Assembly: GCA_003508835.1 (NCBI GenBank)
Contig: PUFA01000034.1
Coordinates: 4,614,501-4,678,500 of the forward strand
Length of the DNA stretch: 64,000 nt
Source of the DNA: Eonycteris spelaea
Lineage: Eukaryota; Chordata; Mammalia; Chiroptera; Pteropodidae
Direction of reading: 5' to 3'
Positions 35,266 to 47,020 of this stretch are shown piece after piece. Made by a program: the position numbers and the translations under genes. The notes under the pieces were generated by a model. The model made no database searches, had not been told where the DNA came from, and saw nothing but the letters and a program-made list of their open reading frames with translations. How positions within the stretch are numbered: position 1 is the stretch's first letter; every line of letters starts with the position of its first letter.

Positions 35266-38129
35266 ATGTGCATCCCTTGTTTTTATATGTGGCAGGAAAA
35301 TGTCATTAGAGGGAGAAATAGAAGTTTTATAAAATGTGTTTTTGATGTAGGAAAAGCCCTCCAGATCCAACATCTCCCTTTTGTCCTCCCTCTCTTTTCT
35401 TTCCTTTTTAAATTTCACTGAGCCTTCCTTCCTCTCTCAGGCATTCCGTTCCTCTCTACATCCCTTTTCTTTGGAGGTCAGGGACTATGCTTCATGCTTT
35501 TCTGTGTTCACACCACTGTCGTCTCGGTCTGTCATCTTGACTGGGCTCAGCAGTGTGGCATGGCTGAATGGAGGCGTGAGCTAACACGGAATAGGGGCTG
35601 CTCAAAACACAGTAGCAACAGAATCCTGGGACCTTGTCACTGTACTTTGCTAAGCCTACAAAGCGCTCAGTCTCCCTTATTTTCATTCCCAATGTGAGTT
35701 CAGAATTCTATCTCACCCTTTACTCAATAGGCTTCTGAACCTCTGACCAGCCCATGCAGTGTAATCCGTGAACTCTAGGCAGGCTCCTTGAACTGCCAAA
35801 ACGTTTGGAGGTGAGACAGAGAATCTGACTGCACGTATGAGTAATCTAGTCATTTCTCTTTTTGGTGGAGGAAGAAAGCCAGTTTTCAAGTTCACTTCCC
35901 TAATTGGCATTCATGACTCTGCTGCTCTCATGATCCTTGGGGGGTAAATGTTGCAAAAAAAAATATATATATATGTATTTGCAAAATCTCTCAAGTTCTG
36001 CAAATTTTTGTGCTTAAAGAAATTGCTTTCTAATTTTTTTTTTCAGCAACCAAGACTTTTGGCCAAACCCATCTCTACTGGGCTGGGTGCCACACACAAG
36101 TATCTGTGTGAGAAAAATCATTAAAATTAGGTGTAATTTCTGTGGATAGATGACTCACCTAGTGTCTTTTCCAGGTGCATATTGGTCTGCTCATTTCTTA
36201 TGTTTCCTGTTACTCTTACCAAATTAATCAAGAGTCATCTTCAATTTTCTGATTTCACTGTTTTGTGCTGTAATAGTCATTGATCCGAAGTTCTCAAAGT
36301 AACAATTTACTAGTTTTAGTAAAAGCACATTCAGTAGAATAATCGAATAGAGGCACCCGATGTGCTATGATGCTATAATGAAGACGAAGAAATTACATCC
36401 ATTGAGATAACTCTCACTTTCTTTGCAAAAATTTGATGACACAAGGGAAAGAAATTACTAGATATTTGTTTCTCTTCGCCATCCTTCTCCTAAACCTCTA
36501 AGAGGATTGAGACAGCAATCTGAAGCATTAAAACACTATGCATGAACTTTCTATATCTGAGAAAAGACACAGCAGCCAAATCAAATTTAAAAAAATGGAA
36601 AAGTGGGTTACTGTATACCCGATAATTTTAGCTAAGGAGGGAAAACTAATCAAAAGATGTCTCAGACATGTCTGATTCTGTCCTTTCTACCCTCACACTT
36701 AGGGGCCATGTGGGGCATTTATGTGGGACACAGAGGCAAACAGGAGTGAGAATTATCTCAGTTTGGTTTAAGCCGGTGGATATTGAAGGCCAGTGGGCCC
36801 AGTTAATAATGTCACCCTTCCCTATCCCTGATCTACCTCCTAGAAGATGGTTTCTGACTTACCAGAAGAAAGAAAGCCCAATGATGCAGAAACCATCACA
36901 ATTACATTTATCTGTCAATCTATATATTTTTTTTGTGCTTTTGCTTATAGAAATTTGGAGATTTGTCACAAAACTATTTTATATGCGACATTTGACTTGA
37001 GCGACTTCTTTCTCTGTCACTGCAATTTAGAGGCATGACCCAAGGTATAAACATCAGTCAGAATTCCAGTTTCCTTGTATTAGGGTATTTACTAACATAA
37101 AAAATATACATGTAATGTCTTTGTAACATCAACTAAAAGTTAAATAGTTGAATGTACCTTCTAAATCGATGTATTACACCCTTTACAAAAATTTAACGAA
37201 GTAAGTAAATAATGTGGACTCTTTGTTTCATTTCTGATTATTAAATATTGCCTCCTCTTCTGTCGCTGGGAACTTTTACAAGGATTGTGTCAATTACAAT
37301 CTTCACAGGCCTGATTGGCTTGAAATTTCTCTCCTCGACTCTGTTTTGGTCACTGTTTCTGGTTTCCATCTCCTCAGAGCCTCATCTCTGATTGTCTACT
37401 CCATTTTGCTAAATCAGAGAATGTGGATTTTTGACTTCTTTTTTCTTTTGTTAGAAAGGTTAAGTTTTTCATTTTGTTATTTTTTGTTTTTTTCTTAGCC
37501 CAGGTCTCCCCTCAGGTACCGAATCAGGCCTGATTCTAGGAGGTGAAATCTGAGGGGTTGATTGGAACTTTAAAAATATTACAAAATTATGTTATGTAAA
37601 TTCATTCATAAGGAGTCACTGTGAAGAGTTGCTGATGGCTGTTACAATTATAGGATTGTTATTTTGCTTAAGCTAAACAGAAGAATCTTCATCTAAATGG
37701 GAACTACTTCAAAATACTTTTTTATGGTCCTGCTTTTCAGAGTACTCAAAATAAAATATTATAAAGACTAAATATCTTATCCCTGCCTTTAAAGGATAGA
37801 ATATGGTTTAAATATTTATTGAAGTCAGAGAGAAGTTTATATATGTAGAATTCTAGGTGCACTTAAAAAATTGGTTTTTATTTCATTTGATCTTCATAAT
37901 GACAAAGATATTCTGGTCTTTGCTGGAACCCACTGGGTTGGTCAATGATACACAGAATTTCTCAGAGCTTACTGTGTGGATAAATTACCTGTTTATTATA
38001 ACCAAAAAATATATTAATGTGACTGACCCATAAATGATATTTCAAACACTTTTTTGGGGGGAGAAAAATCTATTTGAATTTCAGCATTGCAGATTTTAGT
38101 TCATGATACTGAATTCTTTTCACATCGTG
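34261..38129. other. Intergenic, mostly unassigned
   Basis: No gene is supported. It contains (GT)n at 35228-35264 and a possible L2 remnant near 35400-35520 (GGAGGTCAGGGACTATGCTT). AT-rich sequence covers 35940-37000 with scattered short frames that lack coding signs. Confidence 0.45.
35228..35264. repeat. (GT)n microsatellite
   Basis: A perfect GT run of 37 bases. Confidence 0.97.
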
Positions 38130-38535
38130 CATGGTGTTATGGATCTAATTTTGCCACCTCCCCTAATTCACATGTTAACAACCTGACCTCCAGAACCTTA
38201 GAATGTAACTGTACTTGGAGATGGGATCTTTACAAGGGTGTTTAAGTTATAATGAGTTAGATTGGACCCTAATTCAATCTGACTGGTCTCCTTAAAAGCA
38301 GAGGAGATTAGGACACACAGCAAGACACCAGAGATGGGTGAACACAGGGGAAAGATCGCATGAGGGCGCAGAGAGAAAACAGCCATTTGCAAGGCAAAAA
38401 GGGAGGCCTCTGAAAGAATCAAACCGCTAACACTTTGATCGAGGGCTTCTTTCTAACTGTGAGAAGAGAAATTTAAGCCGCCCAGTTTGTGCTGTTTTGC
38501 CACGGCAGTCCGGGCAAACAAATGCACTAATCATA
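38130..38535 (+). mobile_element. MLT1-like solo LTR (ERVL-MaLR), sense
   Basis: GTGTTATGGATCTAATTTTG, CTTAGAATGTAACTGTACTT, GGAGATGGGATCTTTACAAG, TCTGACTGGTCTCCTTAAAA, GAAAACAGCCATTTGCAAGG and TTTAAGCCGCCCAGTTTGTG follow the MLT1-type LTR layout. No internal region is attached. Confidence 0.8.
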
Positions 38536-41500
38536 TCAGCTCTCGATTGGTCCTATCCACAAATGAGGACGTGTTGGGTTATGATTAGTGTGCAACAAAT
38601 TTAGACCGAGTTGAATTTCCACACCTAGCAGGACTAAAACATTTTGGAGCAGAAATTTTATTTCTTCTAAGCAATCCGTGAAAGCTTATTCTGTCATGTG
38701 ACAGCAAAAAAGATGCTTATTTTCAGTGAAGCAAACCTCCAACGCCACGTCTATACTTTTCCTTTTATGAAGAACCAAAGTTCTTTGTTTAAAGCCGTGC
38801 ATGTTTGCTGTTAGTAACGCGAGCAGTTTGTAGCACTCGCATTCCTGTGTGTAGAGAGCTTACTGTGTGCACACCTGGTATCGGTCAGCTTTCTGCTTAG
38901 CACTTTTATTAGCCAAAGAGTCCACTGTGTGAAGTGTCCAGAGTGGCTGAGAGGTGCCGTCGCAAGCCATCAGTGTGGCGAGTGGGCGTGAGTAGGACAG
39001 TGGGCAGCACCCAACTCTGCGGACGTCCATGCATCCAATCACCACCTCTTCCCTTTTGTCACCACGGTTAAGTGCTGGGTTGGAGTTTATCTGTGCTGCA
39101 AGTAAATGGCAACATTCATTTTTAGTCTCTGATTTTAATTTTGATGCAGCATGTGTCTAAAGGAGAAGGAAGCCCGAAGAAGTTTCTCTGCCACTGTCAA
39201 TCATTCGCAGGTTTGGTGAGATCAGGCTCCATCTCCAGCACTTAGTCATCGAACAACACACGTGACCCTGAACTTCTGAAACGGCTCCCTCTGCCAACCA
39301 TCTCCGTGCTCATCCTGACTTTTTATCTGTTTACTGTGCTGTATCGATACCATCCGAATATGTATGAACAAAGTATCACTAAGTGTTTCTGAAACCCTTA
39401 ACTACTTAACTGCCTAATAGCTATTAGAGCTTTTTAATGCAAGCAACAGATATGTGCCCTGGCTAAACTAATGTACAACACACATACACGCAGTGGGGGA
39501 GGTCACGAGACTAAACCACAACAACAATAACAACAAAACCAAATCAAACCGAATCAAAGCACACATAGCAACATCAATAATCAGCTACTAAGGAACCAGA
39601 TAAGGGTAAAAAAAAAAGAGAGAAAACAGGCAGCTCTAAAGAGTCTTGGTGGTAGGAACGATTTGAGTTTTGTCAGGCTTTGCTGCTAAGTTAATCAGCT
39701 TCACAGCTTCAGTGTCTTCATGGATTTTATAAGATGCTAGTTCTAAGGAGAGATTAGGCTCCTGACCTGTATGGAGTCACCTGTCCACTCCTTGGCTAGA
39801 GAGGGCACAGCACCTTGATAACAATTTCATCCACTGTGCTCGGCGAGGCAAAGCCTGCTCGTGAAATGAAAATGAGAATGTAAATTTCAGAAGATGGCAG
39901 AGAGGACGAGTCCCAGCTGAAAGGCAGCAGAACCCCACCTGGAGCTTCTTTTCCGTGGGGAGTTGCATTTGAGCCTCACAGTTTGAGTTTGCGCACACTT
40001 CAGCTGGTGTGTGCCCCTCCAGTGTTTCTAGATGCTCCTTTCTAGGTGCCAGCTGGCGGCTGCCCACTCACACCATCCTATGTCCAGAAAGCGTCCTTTC
40101 TGCTGTGTTCTCTCTATGAGGTATCAGTGGGCTGCTCTCAGGGACAACTCTGGATGCTCCACTTCAGTTTCTTTGGCCCCGCATGGTGGCAGGCTGGTTC
40201 TAAAGTGCTTTGAGATCTTTTGGCACAATGGAAGTCTTGCTCATGTAAATATTATTGTTAATAGTCATGATCAGAACAAGGAACATCTTGATAGCATGAG
40301 AAGAAGAGGAACCAGCTCTGGTTGGGAGCCAAGCAGAGCAGCTGTGTGGAGCAGACACGGAGCTCTGAGCTGCCCGACCTGCTGGAGAACTAACTCCTCA
40401 CTGCTGTTCAGATTTTAGCAGAATTTCTGGGGAGATGACATGACAGTGGCCCTGGGAGGTTCTAGGTGCCGGAACATGAATCCATGAACTTTAGGGCATT
40501 GCAAACTTTTCCCTTAGGATGATTGTGTTTGCAAATCTCCAGAGGACAGTGATGACCACATTCTGTCCCCTGAGGCTTCTAAAGGAGCCTGTGTGCTCTT
40601 GGGGTGGAATATGTCAGCTTCCTTTGCTACCCAAAGATCCATAGAATGGGTAGAAATGGAAGGAGGTCCTCCTGGGAATGAGAATCATCCAAAGTCACAA
40701 CAAAGCGACCTTTTCTATTGGAATATACACATCACAATCTAGCCGAAATCTTTTAAAATGACACCTCCTTATTTATTATACTTTGCATAGTTTTGAAGCA
40801 TCTAACTCTCGAAGAAGAAATGCAGTTATATGGCATGAAACAAAGCCATATCCTCAGTGTGGTATTCATGGTGGTTTAACCTCTCTCTACTGAAGAAATT
40901 GTGAATGGAACCAAGAGCTTCATGGCTGGGCTCCCGGAGATGGTGGACTTGGCAGAGGGAGGCATTGCTGGGAGTTTCGTGCAACACTGGTGTCACTTCC
41001 TGCCTCCATGAGATGGAAGGGGAGAGAACTGAGAGCAGGAGCCGTGGGAGAAAATCACGGAGTGCCTCCTGGAAGAGTAGGCCCTTTTCTGCTCTAACCA
41101 ACAGGAAAGAGCAGAGGGGAGTGGAGTGCAATCTGGGCACTCTGGCGATGCATCCAGGGGGTGTCTGAGGAGTCAGACAGTTTATAGGGCAGAGCCCTGG
41201 GCCAGCTGGAAGGACTGGGATTTTGCTCCTTGAAGCACTATCCAAGGCAAAGTTTAGGGGTGGAAATCGAGAAAAGGAAATTTCCTATTGTCTGACCTGT
41301 TCTCTGTCTGCCCCCATCCGGTCCCTACCCACACTCCCGCCCCAGGGCTTGATTGACTTTAACTACAGAGAATGTCTGATGAGATTTCCAGTTCTAAGCA
41401 AATTTGGTGTTTATTGTTTTTGAGTCCAAAAGTGAGTAGGAAATCTTACTTTCTTAGAAGGGCAATATCAGCTTCCTCCCCCCCCCCCGGAACCCAAACA

Positions 41501-41933
41501 TTTGCTTTTGATTGGGTAAAAATTTTGATAAGGGAGAGAAATCTCTCCACCATCACTCCCCTGAAAAACTGCTGTATTACCGAGGCATGCTTCTGTAATA
41601 CAAAGAGGTTTGAGTGATATCTAAAGGGCTGAGCCCTTAAACTATAAGGCTGTTTTTCCTCCTGAGTCGGGAAGGCTGGAGCTCAGAATCATAGAGAGGA
41701 TTTTGTCTGGAGTGATGGTGATGAGGGTGGATAGAAAGACAAAATGGAATGACTCATAGAGGAAGTGTACAGAGGAAGCCAAGAAATGTCTAATGGAGAA
41801 TATTATTTTATGTTGTTTCTTATTCTAATCTCTTGGTGCAATATTCAGTAGAATCTAAATGCCTTCCAATGTACTGTGTGGTTGTGGTTGGATCTTTTTG
41901 GAAGATGGGGCAATGGTGTTGTTGGTGGTAATG

Positions 41934-41935
<2 letters not shown>
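38536..41935. other. Intergenic, mostly unassigned; low-complexity patch
   Basis: No gene is supported. A CAA/AAC-rich low-complexity patch lies at 39515-39565. A C11 run is at 41478-41488. Segment 38540-38840 has no repeat signature and several CpG dinucleotides, so it is a weak candidate for constraint. Frames at 40032-40418 (+) and 40826-41245 (-) overlap other frames and show no domain. Confidence 0.4.

Positions 41936-41965
<30 letters not shown>
41936..41965. repeat. (GT)n microsatellite
   Basis: A perfect run of 30 bases followed by CATGCATGC. Confidence 0.97.
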
Positions 41966-41966
<1 letters not shown>

Positions 41967-44510
41967 ATGCATGCAAATGTGTGAGTATATGTGGGGAGGG
42001 AGGAGTGGGGACACCGAAGTCACTCAAGAGACCTGCCGCAACTGATTACATCATTTTAGCCAGCCTCCACCCTGTGTCTACCTCCATGCTAAGTCCTTCA
42101 TGCGTATTATCTCATTAGTGATCCAACAAGGCAGTAGTGTGCTTTCTGTTAAGTCTGTGTCAGTAGCTTCCTCCTCAAGAGGTTGTGAGTATTTCGCAAC
42201 AGATCGTGTTTTATTTATCTTTGAATCCTTATTGTCCATTTCGGAGTCTGGCACATAGAAGGTACTCTGAACATTGTTTAGGGGAACCAAATAAAGAAGG
42301 AGACATGATTGAAGATATAAACTGAGGCTAGATTGATTGGTAGGTCAAGTTTGGACTTGGTCTTAATTGTTGGGGTGATGAGGCACGTGACAGGGTAGAC
42401 CACCAACGTGGAGTTTTTTGATCAAAGAGGTTCGTTCTTTGTCTTGGCCTGTAAGCCTCCGGCAGGTAAGACTTACATCTTAAAGCAAGTTGACTTCATA
42501 CTATGTATTTCTTGAAGACATTATTTTTTTGACACATTACTTTTGATGATTGATTATCATGTCAAGGATCAGTCAAAGGTGAGCCAAGAGGTATCTAGAA
42601 GCTAAAGTTTCTCTCTGAGGTGTCTTTGGTTTGTAAAAGAGATGGATGTGACAACGCTTATTAAAACTCTGAGGAAAGTTATTTTTAACATTGAACTTTC
42701 TACAAAAAAATATTGGTTGACGACTGATAATAAGATTATTATTTTGACCACAACAAGAAGAGACTGGCTTAATATATCTCTTTCCAGCTCCTCTCCACTG
42801 CGGTGTTTTCTTCAAGAAAACACCATTTGTTTATCTTGCCCAATTTGGCAGGAAGAGAAGAATAACAGAACTGCAGAAGTTACTTCTGGAGCAAGAAACA
42901 CGATAACTCTCCCCAAACCTCCCGACTTCAGAGGCTGCCTACATGATAATCGGAGTCCACAAGCTTATTTCAGTTTTTTAAAGAACTTACTAGAAACCAT
43001 GTATTTTCTTATGATAAGACCATGCAGGCTGACTTACATAAGCTTATTTACTTGTGGCAAATATTTTAGCAACTTGATGTGCTAACCCTATTCATCTGTG
43101 CTGATTATAAGCTCTGATTAACAGTCACATGTGTCTTTGAACAAAGAAATGAGAAGAAAATTGAAGTTATTTTAGAAGTCATTCTTCTGGTGGTAAAAAT
43201 ATTTTCAAATACATATTCTTCAAGAAACATGCAAATACAAATGACCTTTGGAAAGAAGTGCTGGAAAGCAATTTCATTCCCTCCCCTCCCTTTCACTGAT
43301 GGGGAAATTGAGGTCAGAGTATTACGTTGGCTCCAAGGCCAGTAGCCCAGCACCTCTCTCACCCTCTAGGATGTCAGGTCTTTCGTTAAGATGGTTGAAA
43401 ATGTATCTCCCGTGTATTTTTGTTCAATATAAGAACTACATAGTCTCCAAATTCTGCCCCTTGCAGTTTCTGGGGAATCTCGGGAAATGCAAACCCTTTA
43501 TTTTCAGCACAGTAGGGTGGAGATTAAAGGATACCTGTGACATGGAACTGTGACAATGTAGTTAAGGTGACAGCCAAAGGAAGCCCCTAAATGTTTGCCA
43601 GGAACCTGGTGAAATGCCCGTTAAAGAATCATCAATGAGTCTTTGAACAGCTTGATGTGCTTTCTCATCCACTTTCTCGCGTGTCATTGTCATCGCTCTC
43701 TGTGAGCCCGACTGCTGCTTTCTGAGAAACCAGAGTCTTTGCTCACACCTCGGCCTGGGCAGAGGGACCTCAAGCCACTTTTAAACGTCTTGTAACTAGT
43801 ATTTCTCCAGTGTAATGAGAGAAAATATTATGCTTCTTAAAAGAAGCAAATTGCTGTTATTTGAATCAAAGGAATTTATACAACCAGCCTGCATTACAGC
43901 AAGACAGATCACATGGAAATTGCAGCTCATTCTAGAACATGGAATGCAATACACATTACCAGTATCTGACGGGAAGGAATGACATGTGTAAAATATTGGC
44001 CTTTTGGACTATGAAATAGAAAATGTGAAAAATCTTGAGCGTTCGATTTCAAGTTATTTGCTTCTGTTTTCATTGAAAGAAACTCAGGGCTGAGAAGTGA
44101 AATGAAGATTTTTAAAAAGCTGAAGTAAGTGAAATACAATGGAAACGACATCCTTGCATTCTTTTGTGTATTTAATTTAAATTTAATTTATCTAAAAATC
44201 AATGTAGCACCCTTTTTCAAAGAAGAGAACATGCGGGACAATGTCACCTGCAGAAACTAGTGTGTGAAACAAAAAGAGGCCTCTCCCAATTTGTTCATCT
44301 TAGTGACCCCCCCCCCAGGCTCTGGTGGTACTGTCACATTTCAGCCAAGTCTTGTGACATCGACTGGATTTGGCCAGAGCAGGGCTTTACGTCGTCTTTT
44401 CTTACTTGGCTTCTTCACTTGGGATAGGAAGTTCATTTTTCAAAATAATGGTTCGGTGCAATTTAGGAAGGTTGAGGTCAGCCAGCTTCGTCCGCTCGTG
44501 GAAAGTAAGC
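41966..44510. other. Intergenic, unassigned
   Basis: No gene is supported. A possible L2 3' end lies near 42205-42285 (TTATCTTTGAATCCTTATTG then TCTGGCACATAGAAGGTACT). A C10 run is at 44307-44316. The 147-codon frame at 42642-43085 has no recognisable domain or upstream context. Confidence 0.45.
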
Positions 44511-44527
44511 GGGGGGGGGGGGGGGGG
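44511..44527. repeat. (G)17 homopolymer
   Basis: Seventeen consecutive G. A complementary C10 run lies about 195 bases upstream at 44307-44316. Confidence 0.95.
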
Positions 44528-45160
44528 TGGATTCTTCCCAGAGGTCCCGTGAAGCACCGGTCAGTGGTGATGGAAGGACTCGGTGCCCTTCCCTCCTGAG
44601 CATTGTTGTGCAATTCCATACACGCCCCTGAAAAAGCTGCAAACTGGCCTTTGGAGTCCATCAGGTCTAAGTGGAATTCCTCTGTCTGACATTAGGGCTG
44701 GAAATTTCTGCCTCAAAGTGTCTTCGGGAAGGTTTTTGAGGGGACGTATGCAAATTACGTCAGACAAAGTCTTCTGAAAGTTTCCACCTCTACCTTCTCT
44801 CTTCTGCCTCCACAGTTTCTTTTCACAAGGTCTGATTTAGAAATCTCAGAGTGAAGAAAAGCTCATATGAGAAGGTTAGAAATGGAAGCTTTTGGAAGCT
44901 TCCACAATACTATTTTTAGTAAATCCAATGTGAAACATTACTGTAAATTTTTTCCCATGGTATGGTTTATTTTCATTTTCTTTACCTCTTCCAGGAAAAG
45001 AATTTTTCCGTAATACACTTCCCCTATCACTCTGGGAATTATTTTAATGACTCTTTTTTTTACCTTGAAACTCACTGGGATAGAACTAAAAGCATAGGTA
45101 ATAATTCTTTGCTTAACTAACTAAGGAGTTAATTTTTTACTATGAGAATGGCTTTGAAAT
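44528..45160. other. Intergenic, unassigned
   Basis: No gene or clear repeat is recognised. Confidence 0.5.
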
Positions 45161-45201
45161 CTGTCTATCTATCTACTATCTATCTATCTATCTAATCTCT
45201 C

Positions 45202-45238
<37 letters not shown>

Positions 45239-45298
45239 TCTCCCTCTCTCCCTCTCTCCCTCTCTCCCTCTCTCCCTCTCTTCCTCCCTCCCTCTCTC
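45161..45298. repeat. Compound microsatellite: (CTAT)n, (CT)n, (CTCTCCCT)n
   Basis: Three adjoining arrays make a pyrimidine-only strand of about 95 bases (45203-45298) after the CTAT array. It may adopt triplex structure and is likely length-polymorphic. Confidence 0.95.
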
Positions 45299-45769
45299 AT
45301 ATTTGTAGCCTGCAACAGGTAAGGACTGTAATAAGGTGTCATTCTGGTAGGGATCACGTGCAATCGTGTGTTTGGAATTATCTCATTGGGGAGTCCTGTT
45401 GGAATTAATACTACCAGTTCCTGTAGCCTAACACCATGTTTTCAGCAACCAAGGAGGAGTCCTTGTTTGATGGAATGGGGTTTCCTGTTTTAATATCTAT
45501 CTTATACCAACATATTAGAATAAAAATAACTTCTAATCCCACCCTTCCCCACCCCATCCCAAAGGCAAATCACACAGATATTCTGACTCTAAAAATAGAT
45601 TTGAATGATAGTGAAAAAATATGAAACAGGCATGGCTGGGTCTTAAAGAATTCCATTAGTGTTATTGATGGACCACATTATACACTTTTAATGGGATCAT
45701 TAGCCAAAGATGAGAATAATAAAATTTGAAAACTGGAACAAAGCTTTGGTATACTCATACAAATTATTT
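45299..45769. other. Intergenic, unassigned
   Basis: No gene is supported. The 45436-45624 frame is unsupported. Confidence 0.5.
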
Positions 45770-45870
45770 ACTTTACAGATGAGGGAAATCAGACTAGGAG
45801 AGGTGAAGTGACTTTCTCAAAGTCACACAGTGGCAGGGCTGGGGTGAGCACCTAGTCCTGGGCTCGGCAC
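45770..45870 (-). repeat. MIR fragment, antisense
   Basis: TTTACAGATGAGGGAAATCA, AGTGACTTTCTCAAAGTCAC and a ACAGTGGCAGGGCTGGG block match the reverse complement of the MIR core. Confidence 0.8.
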
Positions 45871-46768
45871 ACGCTGGTATCCGCATGGATGTTTAAAGAC
45901 CTTAATTAAGCTTTCCTACATTTCATGATGACATCACAGTGTTCTGATGATCTAGGGAATTTATGACTTCATGTGAAGTATATTACAGAAAAAACAAGGG
46001 CTCTCTTGTTATATACTCGTGCCATTATTAATGAGTGTTTTGGGGAAAAAAAAATTCTCAAAATTATGGCATGACGAATATCAGTCCTGAAGCTTGATAT
46101 GGAAAAGCTCAGTCACTCACTAGGGGTAAGGCTGTAGCAATGTTGCCATGATGTCCCTTAATTCAATGCAGTGTTGCACGATCTGACTTTCAATTGCACT
46201 GGAAATTAGATACCAGGGAAGGGAAGATGGAGAAGCTGACCGACTACAGGAAGCCCAAGAGAAGCAAGAGTGAGGGCTGAGTGTCACATTCCTAGTGGGC
46301 CTGGTGGGGACATGCACATGGTGCTCAAAGTTTATGTATCATCAGTGAGCGAGATCGCGACTTTAAAAATATCGGAATTGTAGAAGTTATGGAACATCGT
46401 GTTTGTTTACATTGATTATGTATTTGCAGAGGTGCTAGGAACGTTTCTATGGTTTTTTCTCTGTTGAGTTTTTGGAGTCATAGCTGAACCCAGGTCCGTT
46501 TGACTTGGGCCCCTGAGTTCGTGCTGGAAGAGAAAGTTGAGAAAATTATACAACAAGTGAGAGACAAAATTGCAAATCACCTACAGAACCAACATCTAGA
46601 GATAACTGTTCTCAACAATTTGGTAGAGTTCCTTCTTTTGTTATTTTTTTATCTTACTTAAAAATTTTTTTCTTTTTTTTGGCTTTCTCTCTATCGCTGT
46701 CTCAATTCTTATCCTTGCTCTTATGTAACTTTTTAAAACCATAGATATACAACGGAGCTGGGAAGCTG
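45871..46768. other. Intergenic, probable old L1 scrap
   Basis: ATCTAGAGATAACTGTTCTC with CAACAATTTGG near 46597-46624 recalls the 3' UTR of old L1 families. The rest is unassigned and no gene is present. Confidence 0.4.
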
Positions 46769-46802
46769 GTGTGTGTGTGTGTGTGCGTGCGTGTGTGTGT
46801 TG
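46769..46802. repeat. (GT)n microsatellite, interrupted
   Basis: A GT run of about 34 bases with a GTGCGTGCGTG interruption. Confidence 0.9.
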
Positions 46803-46970
46803 TTGGGGGTGTAGGAATCAGGGGACCTGGATGCCAATGAGGGTCTCTGACAGGCCGGACACTCTTTCGAAGGTATTGCTTTTTGATGGTCGTGCAGGCT
46901 GGCAGGGGAACGGTAGAGACTTCTCTCCTATCACACAGTAAGAGTACAGTCTGCATCATGATGCGTTATA

Positions 46971-47020
46971 TACACACACAGGCTCGCAAGCGTGCACGCT
47001 CGTGCACACACACACACACA
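46971..47020. repeat. (CA)n microsatellite, interrupted
   Basis: CA tracts at 46971-46980 and 47005-47020 flank a CGTGCACGCTCGTG stretch. It lies about 170 bases after the (GT)n array, so the two are inverted relative to each other. Confidence 0.85.

Noticed and set aside
38130..38535. MLT1-like LTRs (also 63345-63825) considered as part of a provirus
   Set aside because: Both are lone, same-strand LTRs 25 kb apart with no internal gag, pol or env sequence between them.
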